Positions 54,310 to 61,728 of a DNA stretch of 64,000 nt are shown here, one piece after another (the first letter of the stretch is position 1; every line of letters starts with the position of its first letter). Below the pieces are notes generated by a model that had not been told where the DNA came from, did not search any database, and saw nothing but the letters and a program-made list of their open reading frames with translations. The DNA is from Lunatibacter salilacus (GTDB lineage: Bacteria > Bacteroidota > Bacteroidia > Cytophagales > Cyclobacteriaceae). The stretch spans positions 186,001 through 250,000 of the forward strand of contig NZ_VOLC01000006.1 of assembly GCF_009797935.1 (NCBI RefSeq), given 5' to 3'. The position numbers were made by a program, and so were the translations under genes.

Positions 54310-54427
54310 GGTTTTTGGTAAAAAATTGAAGCCTTCTTACTAAGAAAAACAGATATTTCTATAAAATATCCGTAAATATCCAACCAAACTGCCAAAACCG
54401 GCCCCATTTCCGCAAATTTTACGAAAA

Positions 54428-54457
54428 TTGAAAAACCCGGATTTATCGCTAAATTTG
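54428..54457 (+). promoter_or_regulatory. Promoter of mtaB
   Basis: TTG at 54428-54430 and TAAATTTG at 54450-54457, spaced exactly 19 nt, a perfect Bacteroidota promoter. Start predicted near 54464, about 20 nt before the TTG start codon at 54484. Confidence 0.75.
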
Positions 54458-54483
54458 CAACCTTATTTAAAAATGATCCGGTT

Positions 54484-55803
54484 TTGAAAAAAGTTGCCTT
54501 CTATACCTTGGGATGTAAGTTAAATTACTCCGAAACTTCCACGATTAGCCGCATGTTTGAGCAAAAGGGCTATCAGAAGGTTAGCTTTGAGGAAAATCCG
54601 GACATCTATATAATTAACACCTGCTCGGTGACGGAAAACGCCGACAAGAAGTGTAAAAAAATAGTCAACGAAGCAAAAAAAATCTCCCCCAACTCCTATG
54701 TGGCCATCATCGGCTGCTATGCGCAACTTAAGCCACAGGAGATCGCCGAAATTAAGGGGGTAGATGCCGTTTTGGGTGCCGCGGAAAAATTCCGGCTAAT
54801 CGAGTTGCTCGATGATTTTGCCCATGCCCAAGAAACCAAAGTCCTGGCCTCGGAGATTGAAGAAGCCACTGTTTTCAATACGGCTTTCAGCATGCACGAC
54901 CGCACGCGGACCTTTTTAAAGGTACAGGACGGATGCAACTATGGCTGTGCATTCTGCACCATTCCGCTCGCCAGGGGCAAAAGCCGGAGTGACAGTGTGG
55001 AAAACATTCTGCAGGCGGCCCGGGAGATTGCCGATACCCCGGTGAAAGAGGTGGTCCTTACTGGAGTGAATATCGGAGACTTTGGTATAGTGGACGGTAA
55101 GCGGAAAGTGCGGTTTGCCGACTTGGTTCGAGCTCTCGATGAGGTTGACGGGATCCCCCGCTTCCGGATTTCCTCGATAGAACCCAATTTGTTGACCAAC
55201 GAAATCATTACTTTTGTGTCACAATCCAAGCACTTTGTGCCCCATTTTCACATTCCCCTACAGTCCGGCAGCAACACCGTCCTGAGAAAAATGGGTAGAA
55301 GGTACCTGCGGGAACTTTATGAAGACCGGGTTGCCAAAATCAAAACCCTGATGCCCCACTGCTGCATCGGCGTTGACGTCATCGTCGGATTCCCCGGTGA
55401 GACGGATGAACATTTCCTAGAAACCTATCAGTTTCTCAACGAACTCCCCATCTCCTACCTCCACGTATTTACCTATTCAGAACGGGCGAATACCCGCGCC
55501 GTAGAGATGGATCAGGTGGTTCCTATGAAAAAAAGAAATGAACGTTCCAAAATGCTCCGCATCCTATCAGAAAAGAAACGGAGGAAATTCTACGAAGAAA
55601 ACTTGAACGAATCCTTTGCAGTTCTCTTTGAAGAAGACATCGAAGATGGTATGATGCACGGCTTTACGGAAAATTATATACGGGTCACTGCCAAATATGA
55701 TCCCTTACTAATTAACGAAATCAAGACTGTCACGTTGAAAGAAATTAATGAACGGGGGGTGGTAGAAGTGATGGAGCCGGAATTTCAATACGAAAAACAC
55801 TGA
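54484..55803 (+). CDS. mtaB: tRNA t6A37 methylthiotransferase MtaB
   Basis: A 439-residue radical-SAM methylthiotransferase. The N-terminal UPF0004 domain has Cys11 (TLGCKLN), Cys47 (NTCSVTEN) and Cys78 (GCYAQ), ligands of the auxiliary iron-sulfur cluster. The radical-SAM cluster cysteines are 151, 155 and 158 (GCNYGCAFC), and a C-terminal TRAM-like domain follows. It adds a methylthio group to t6A37 in tRNA(ANN). The start is TTG 54484: no ATG lies in frame upstream, KKVAFYTLGCK is the family's own N terminus, and the promoter ends about 27 nt before it. The next ATG (residue 24) would remove the first cysteine. Confidence 0.95.
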   Translation: MKKVAFYTLGCKLNYSETSTISRMFEQKGYQKVSFEENPDIYIINTCSVTENADKKCKKIVNEAKKISPNSYVAIIGCYAQLKPQEIAEIKGVDAVLGAAEKFRLIELLDDFAHAQETKVLASEIEEATVFNTAFSMHDRTRTFLKVQDGCNYGCAFCTIPLARGKSRSDSVENILQAAREIADTPVKEVVLTGVNIGDFGIVDGKRKVRFADLVRALDEVDGIPRFRISSIEPNLLTNEIITFVSQSKHFVPHFHIPLQSGSNTVLRKMGRRYLRELYEDRVAKIKTLMPHCCIGVDVIVGFPGETDEHFLETYQFLNELPISYLHVFTYSERANTRAVEMDQVVPMKKRNERSKMLRILSEKKRRKFYEENLNESFAVLFEEDIEDGMMHGFTENYIRVTAKYDPLLINEIKTVTLKEINERGVVEVMEPEFQYEKH

Positions 55804-55970
55804 CCCAAGTTCTTCTGGAAATAGAACTCTGTTGCTGGCAGGGGTTTGCTTCCGTAGACTAAAAGCACCCCATTTATCCTCTTTTTTACCACTCCTTCAT
55901 CATTTATGGTGCTTGAAAGGATAATATCTCTTATTTTAGAGGCTAGATTGATCGCTAATCCGAAACACCC

Positions 55971-58046
55971 ATGACCTCAAAATTTCTTTTCATTCTACTT
56001 TTTTCTGTAAGCAGCCTTCACTCCACAATTCTCTTGGGACAAAAATCAGCCGCAACGGCTGTCAGTCTTGGTGAAACCGTACGCCTGTCCGAGGATGGCA
56101 GCTGGTGCTGGTTTCAAGATGACCGGGCCCTTTTGCTGGAGGATAAAGTAATCTTTTCGGGAGTTACTTCTTCTGGCACGAATACCGTCACAGAGTGGGA
56201 TCTCCGCAAAAATCAAACGAGTGAATTTTCCCTCTCAGAAAACGTCCTACCTGCCGACGACCACAATGTAAGCGCCTTGATGGTAAGGCCGGATGGAAAG
56301 CTCCTCAGTGTATACGCGGGACATTCCATCGATTCGCTAGTCCGGTACCGTATCAGCGAAAATGTCGGAGATATTAGCTCCTGGTCGGAGGAAAAGATTG
56401 TGAAAACCAATGGCAGGGTCTGCTATTCCAATGTGTATCGCCTTAGTGATACCGGGGAAACTTTTAACTTTTACCGGGGAAATGAAAGCAATCCCCATTT
56501 CCTGATTTCTACCGACGAAGGGGATAGCTGGGAATTTGGAGGAAGGCTTTTTGAGGATTTTGGACGGGCATATCTCCGTTATGCCTCCGATGGCAAAAGC
56601 CGGATTCATTTTATCACAACTGAGGAGCACCCCCGCCACCATAACAACAGCATTTATCACGGCTACTATGAGGATGGCAACTTATTCCGCTCCGACGGTA
56701 CCCTGGTAGGTCCCATCAGCCGAAACACCAAAAGCCCCTATAAACCCACAGATTTTACCGTGGTCTATGATGGCGATGCCAGCACGCGGGCTGATGTCGC
56801 ATGGACTAGCGATATTAAGTTGGATCCCCAAGGCCGTCCGTATATTGTCTTTTCAGTCACCAAGGATCCAATTACACGAGGCGAAACCCGCAATACTTCC
56901 TTGGGAGGATTTGACCACCGCTATCACTACGCCACTTGGGACGGAACGAACTGGTCCCAACAGGAGATTGCCTTTGCCGGAAGCCGTCTGTATCCGGGAG
57001 AAAATGAATATACGGGACTAATCAGCCTACATCCCTCCAATTCACAAGTGGTCTACCTCTCCGCCGATGTAGATCCGGCTACCGGTAAACCGCTAGAGGT
57101 TGACGGGCAGCGAAGGTATGAAATCTTCCGGGGCGAAAAGTCTTCAAATTCCCAAGCTTGGACTTGGGCTCCCATCACCTATCAATCAACTACAGACAAT
57201 ATTCGCCCCATCGTCCTGGCAGATGGAGAAAAAGAAGTGGTGCTGTGGTTAAGTGGACGATATACCACCTATAGGGACTATCAGTTGGAAGTAAATGGTA
57301 AGGTCAGCTATTATCGGACGGCATCCACTGCGCAGGAAAAAAGCCAAGCTGCTAAAAAGAAAATCACCTTCTTGATCAGCGAAGACCCACACAACTACGA
57401 GGCAACTTGGACCATCCCTGGATTTGCAAATCTGCTGGAAAAAGAAAAAGGCTACCAAACCTCCGTCCTGTTAGGCAAAGGTCCTAGGGAAAGCTATACA
57501 CTTCCCCAGGTTGAGAAAATTGCCGATGCTGACCTTTTGGTGGTATTTATCCGACGGGTAGCTCTGCCCCATGACCAGTTGGAACTGATAAAAAACCACC
57601 TTGCCCAAGGTAAACCTTTGATCGGTATCCGCACCGCCAACCATGCTTTTTCCCTGCCTGAGGAAACGGTAGAGACAGGACACGAAGCTTGGTGGGAATT
57701 TGTGCCCCAAATCCTCGGCCACGAAAACCAAGGCTACGGTCCGGCAACCTCCCCCACCACAGTAAGCGTTAACAGAAAAAACAAAAACCACCCTATCCTA
57801 AAAGGAATTCCCAAACAATCTTGGACAAGCCGGGGAAATATCTACCTAGTCAGCCCTTTGGCCGATGACAAGACCACCAAAATCCTTTTGCATGGAACCT
57901 CATCATCACACGCCGAACCGGTGGCATTTACGCGGCAGATCGGCGAAAGCAAAATCTTCTACACCTCCCTGGGTTTCCCCACCGATTTCAGCAGCCCACC
58001 GTTTATCCATTTACTCACCAATGCAGTAGATTGGGCACTTAAATAA
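55971..58046 (+). CDS. BNR_4 propeller fused to a ThuA-like domain
   Basis: A 691-residue protein with a signal peptide (about 1-24). Residues about 30-440 are a BNR_4 propeller (SWCWFQDDRALLLEDKVIFSGVTSSG, VRPDGKLLSVYAGHS, NPHFLISTDEGDSWEFGGRLF, IHFITTEEHPRHHNNSIYHGYY), as in the 37,317 gene. Residues about 455-691 are a ThuA/trehalose-utilisation type domain with a Rossmann-like glutamine-amidotransferase fold: KKITFLISEDPHNYEATWTIPGFANLL, LLVVFIRRVALPHDQL, PLIGIRTANHAF, HPILKGIP, and FYTSLGFPTDFSSP. ThuA domains act in sugar utilisation. It begins a run of three carbohydrate-related genes. Confidence 0.85.
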   Translation: MTSKFLFILLFSVSSLHSTILLGQKSAATAVSLGETVRLSEDGSWCWFQDDRALLLEDKVIFSGVTSSGTNTVTEWDLRKNQTSEFSLSENVLPADDHNVSALMVRPDGKLLSVYAGHSIDSLVRYRISENVGDISSWSEEKIVKTNGRVCYSNVYRLSDTGETFNFYRGNESNPHFLISTDEGDSWEFGGRLFEDFGRAYLRYASDGKSRIHFITTEEHPRHHNNSIYHGYYEDGNLFRSDGTLVGPISRNTKSPYKPTDFTVVYDGDASTRADVAWTSDIKLDPQGRPYIVFSVTKDPITRGETRNTSLGGFDHRYHYATWDGTNWSQQEIAFAGSRLYPGENEYTGLISLHPSNSQVVYLSADVDPATGKPLEVDGQRRYEIFRGEKSSNSQAWTWAPITYQSTTDNIRPIVLADGEKEVVLWLSGRYTTYRDYQLEVNGKVSYYRTASTAQEKSQAAKKKITFLISEDPHNYEATWTIPGFANLLEKEKGYQTSVLLGKGPRESYTLPQVEKIADADLLVVFIRRVALPHDQLELIKNHLAQGKPLIGIRTANHAFSLPEETVETGHEAWWEFVPQILGHENQGYGPATSPTTVSVNRKNKNHPILKGIPKQSWTSRGNIYLVSPLADDKTTKILLHGTSSSHAEPVAFTRQIGESKIFYTSLGFPTDFSSPPFIHLLTNAVDWALK

Positions 58047-58099
58047 GATTTTCCATGACACCCGTGTACACGTTTCAAATTAGTTTACTACAACCCTCT

Positions 58100-59470
58100 A
58101 TGAAAATACTACTGATAGTGCTTCTATTGATCCCGCTATTTTGTCCGGCTGTTTTTGGCCAGTCGGATCCCTCCTACACCTGGCAAGCAGGGGTAAGCAA
58201 AGGAATTATTACCCCCGAAAAACCCATGTGGATGGCAGGCTATGCCGCACGCACCCATGAGGCAACGGAAACCTACCACGACCTGTATGCCAAGGTGCTT
58301 GTATTGGAGGATCAGGAGAAAAACCAAGTCGTGTTAGTTACGGCAGATATACTTGGATTTCCCAAGAAGATGTCGGACCGCATCCGAACCCACCTGCAGC
58401 AAAAATTTGGGTTGGAAAAAAGCCAGATCATACTCAACGGTTCACATACCCACTCCGGCCCCGTGCTGGCAGAGGCGCTTTATGACATTTATCCGCTGGA
58501 TCAACCCCAACGGACCTTGATAAACGACTACAGCCAATGGCTGGAGGTAAAGATGGTGGAACTGGTAGCTGCCGCCATGGCCGAAAAAACATCAGTTAGG
58601 CTTGCATCTGCTAACGGGGTTTCCCGCTTTCAAGTTAACCGCCGCAACAATCCTGAAGCGCAAATCACCAAAGTCAAAGACCTAGCCGGACCTAACGATT
58701 ACGCAGTGCCTGTTATCAAGGTGGAGAGCGAAAGCGGGGACCTTGTGGCGGTGGTTTTTGGTTATGCATGCCACCCAACCGTTTTGGACCATTATGCATG
58801 GTCGGGTGATTATCCGGGTTTTGCCCAGATCGAATTGGAAAAAACATTCCCGGGCACTGTCGCCATGTTTTTCCAGGGTGCTTCTGGTGATCAGAATCCA
58901 ATGCCCCGAAGGACCCTGCCTCTTGCAGTCCAATATGGAAAAAGCCTCGCGGCGTCCGTAGAGCGGGTTTTGGCTGAAAAAATGACACCACTACCCGCCC
59001 AAGTCAAAACCGCCTACCGGGAAATTGACCTTGCCCTGACGCCAGCACCCAGTTCGAATGAACTTGTCAAAATGGCCAATAAACAAAATGGATACATGCA
59101 ACGCTGGGCCAACCGCATGCTAAAGGAATCTACCGAGGGCAAAGCCTTTTTGGAAAACTACCCCTACCCCCTTCAAATCTGGCAACTGGGAGGGCAAACA
59201 TTATTCAATATGGGCGGTGAAGTAACCATCGCATACACCATCGCACTCAAGGAAAAATATGGGGAAGATATATTTGTAATGGCGTACAGCAATGACGTCA
59301 TGGGATACATCCCTTCTGAATTAATTCTGGAAGAGGGAGGCTACGAAGGATATTCTTCCCAAATGGTCTATGGCCTCCCCAGTGCTTGGGAAAAAGGTAT
59401 AGAGGCACACATCCTGTCAAGCTTCGATGAACTGGCAGGTTCCCTTGGTATTAGGAATAGTCCAGATTAG
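58100..59470 (+). CDS. Neutral/alkaline non-lysosomal ceramidase-like protein (N-terminal domain only)
   Basis: About 456 residues from ATG 58100 (an earlier ATG would precede the signal peptide MKILLIVLLLIPLFCPAVFGQ). The body has the ceramidase N-terminal features: AGVSKGIITPEKPMWMAGYAAR, VVLVTADILGFP, NGSHTHSGPVLAEALYDI with zinc histidines, VVFGYACHPTVLD, and FFQGASGDQNPMP. Full neutral ceramidases have about 650-700 residues with a C-terminal sandwich, absent here. It might hydrolyse N-acyl sphingolipids, but many such short forms occur with carbohydrate genes and may have other substrates. The gap after the BNR-ThuA gene is 53 nt. Confidence 0.85.
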   Translation: MKILLIVLLLIPLFCPAVFGQSDPSYTWQAGVSKGIITPEKPMWMAGYAARTHEATETYHDLYAKVLVLEDQEKNQVVLVTADILGFPKKMSDRIRTHLQQKFGLEKSQIILNGSHTHSGPVLAEALYDIYPLDQPQRTLINDYSQWLEVKMVELVAAAMAEKTSVRLASANGVSRFQVNRRNNPEAQITKVKDLAGPNDYAVPVIKVESESGDLVAVVFGYACHPTVLDHYAWSGDYPGFAQIELEKTFPGTVAMFFQGASGDQNPMPRRTLPLAVQYGKSLAASVERVLAEKMTPLPAQVKTAYREIDLALTPAPSSNELVKMANKQNGYMQRWANRMLKESTEGKAFLENYPYPLQIWQLGGQTLFNMGGEVTIAYTIALKEKYGEDIFVMAYSNDVMGYIPSELILEEGGYEGYSSQMVYGLPSAWEKGIEAHILSSFDELAGSLGIRNSPD

Positions 59471-59516
59471 CCCCATCTATTTGATTTACAGTATAGTTAG
59501 TATAAAACAGCGAACC

Positions 59517-60218
59517 ATGAATACCCCTAAAAAATTCAGTGCTTTTACAGCCATTTTGGTTACCCTATTAGTCGTAAACCAGCCCATTCATGCCCAGACA
59601 GATTGGGAAGTCCTTTTTGACGGAACCAGTATGGACAAGTGGCGCGGAAAAACAGACCCTGCCTTCCCCGCCCATGCCTGGAAATATGCTGACGGCGTAC
59701 TGTACCTCGACGGCAAAGGCGGAGACATCATTACCAAAGACACCTATGGGGATTTTGAGTTGGAATTTGAGTTTAACCTCACCGAAAACGCCAACAGTGG
59801 GATCAAATATTTTGTCGGCACGCTGGTAAATGAAGAAACAGGTGCTTCTATGATCAACGGTCCCGAATACCAAATCATCGATGACTACAACCATCCCGAA
59901 ATCAAAAAAGACCCCAACGGACTGAGCTCCACCGGTGCCGCCTACCTGCTTTATCCCCCAAAAAACAAAACGCTACACCCCCAGGGCGAGTGGAATTCCG
60001 GCAGGATAGTGGCCAAAGGAAAAAAGGTGGAACACTGGCTGAACGGCGTAAAACTCGTCAGCTACACCCGCGGAAGCAAGGATTACAAAAAACGAAAAGC
60101 AGCCACAAAGTTCAAACACGACACCAATTACGGCGAACTGGAATCCGGCCATATTCTACTCACCGACCACGGGGATCAGGTGTATTTTAGGAATATAAGG
60201 GTTAGGAGGATTGATTAA
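59517..60218 (+). CDS. DUF1080 (3-keto-glycoside hydrolase-like) secreted protein (third copy)
   Basis: A 233-residue protein (ATG 59517) with signal peptide (about 1-24, ending IHAQ). The DUF1080 domain starts DWEVLFDGTSMDKWRGK and has DGVLYLDGKGGDIITKDTYGDFELEFEFNLTENANSGIKYFVG, GPEYQIIDDYNHPEI, WNSGRIVAKGKKVEHWLNGVKLVSY, and a final VYFRNIRVRRID. It is the classic compact form of the family, with conserved GIKY and EYQIIDD. It follows the ceramidase-like gene by 46 nt, so the three genes from 55,971 form a likely operon. Confidence 0.9.
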   Translation: MNTPKKFSAFTAILVTLLVVNQPIHAQTDWEVLFDGTSMDKWRGKTDPAFPAHAWKYADGVLYLDGKGGDIITKDTYGDFELEFEFNLTENANSGIKYFVGTLVNEETGASMINGPEYQIIDDYNHPEIKKDPNGLSSTGAAYLLYPPKNKTLHPQGEWNSGRIVAKGKKVEHWLNGVKLVSYTRGSKDYKKRKAATKFKHDTNYGELESGHILLTDHGDQVYFRNIRVRRID

Positions 60219-60438
60219 TACTAGATATTCATGGAAATTAAATAGGTCAAAATAAAGTTGAAATCGGAGCGTAGCGGAGACCCTCGCGGTTCAGGGTATA
60301 GTAGATATATGGCCTACGGCCGAAATATGATAGAAATATTGGAGTCGGGTGGAATCGACCCGAAGAGCGTAGCGGTTACGGGGTATGGCTTTTGGGAATT
60401 TCGAACTCCGTAAATACTACAAAAGCATCTTCATCAAT

Positions 60439-60560
60439 TCACATGCCTAGCCATTTATTCCCGATGCAGTCAAGCGTAAGTGCATCGTAGTCTGTATGTG
60501 GATCTATCCTTCCGTTGGTACGATATCCATCTACAAATGTATAGATTTTGTCCTCTCCTT
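60439..60560 (-). pseudogene. C-terminal gene remnant of unknown function
   Basis: On the minus strand the frame ending at TGA 60439-60441 reads EDKIYTFVDGYRTNGRIDP, then HTDYDALTLDCIGNKWLGM. It looks like the C-terminal tail of a real protein but merges upstream, near 60560, into the C-rich repeat CCCCAACCCCCTCC. No family is recognised. Confidence 0.35.
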
Positions 60561-61692
60561 CCTGTTTTAGGAGGGGGTTGGGGGGTGGTTTTTAAACAAA
60601 CCTACTACTCCTCCCAAGTACCCTTTTGCCCTACCCAAACAAACTTTCTTCTCACCCCATAAATTTCCTGCTAGGGAGCGGTTGCTCTATGGCCCTTCCA
60701 CATCTCCGTCACGAAAGGGTCAAAGGTATCTCCCTCACCCTTGGGCCGGGGAAAATTACCACGTTTACTTATGTAAGGGTCATCCTCCCGCATCCGCCGG
60801 TCTATACCGGGCGGTCAAATGTCCAAGTAATCCCATACTGACTGATTTCAGATCTTATATTGGTACTATCTGCATAATACGTTTTCCCTGATGCAGTAGA
60901 AATCACCAACATCAACAATCCTATCAAACTCCTAATTATCGACTTTATCGTTTTATTGAATCCTAAAAATAGCATAAATGTGTTAACAGTCTAATTAAAA
61001 AATTTCAACCTTCAAAATTATTGTATGGACTCCCTCAGAACAATTTTAATGACATCCAACTTTTAATTCAACCAAAAAAATCCGTGTCATCCGTGTTCTA
61101 TTTTACCATGAAGTGAATTGAACGCTGATTAAACGGATTGGACGGATATACGCAGATTGTTTTAATTGAAGTTGAAAATTAGGACACCACTCAGAAAAAT
61201 CCGCATTATCCCTGCCTACCGCCTTTAGGCAGGCGTGTCATCCGCAATTTCCGTGTTCAATTTTACTTTGTAGGGAATAGTACGGATTAGGCAATATCCT
61301 GCAACCACTTCTCTACAACGTCTCCCCTTCGTTCCGAATACTATTATATTTCAACCATATTTCGGCCGTAGGCCATATTTCTACTATATTTCTACTTTAT
61401 TTCCACCATATTTCAATCCTCCCAATATCAACAAATATCCAGTATCAATAAATATCAAATTTTAATATTTCAACCGTAGGCTATATTTCCACCATATTTT
61501 TATTTCTAAATATCCAGAATAAATATCAATCACACGGGTTCTCCCCTTCGCTCCGGTTTCTATAATATTTTAACCATATTTCAGCCGATAGGCCATACCT
61601 GCCTGCATGTTTCTACTAATATCCATTAATATCGAGTATCCATCAATATCAAAATTTCTTACCAACGGATTTTATTTTTATCAAATAAACCT

Positions 61693-61700
61693 TACTTTTA
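61693..61700 (+). promoter_or_regulatory. -7 promoter box of the second PVC-type dehydrogenase gene
   Basis: TACTTTTA has one mismatch to TAnnTTTG and lies 29-36 nt before the TTG start codon at 61729. No TTG is at the expected upstream spacing. Confidence 0.35.
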
Positions 61701-61728
61701 GAAACATTGATAATCAACCCAATATACC

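Larger units (their letters stand above)
60219..61728. other. Repeat-rich 1.5-kb intergenic region
   Basis: No complete gene. It holds several repeat families: GAGCGTAGCGG (60267-60277, 60365-60375), the GGCCTACGGCCGAAATAT family (about 60309-60329, inverse orientation; 61362-61384; degenerate about 61469-61489 and 61576-61596), a G-rich block at 60570-60588, AAATCCGTGTCATCCGTGTT words around 61078-61103, and a CTGCCTA...TAGGCAG palindrome near 61217-61234. It also carries a 39-codon gene remnant on the minus strand. Confidence 0.75.

Noticed and set aside
60480-60891. Plus-strand frames of 60-71 codons downstream of the third DUF1080 gene
   Set aside because: They overlap one another in different frames and cross the G-rich repeat; no conserved sequence was recognised.
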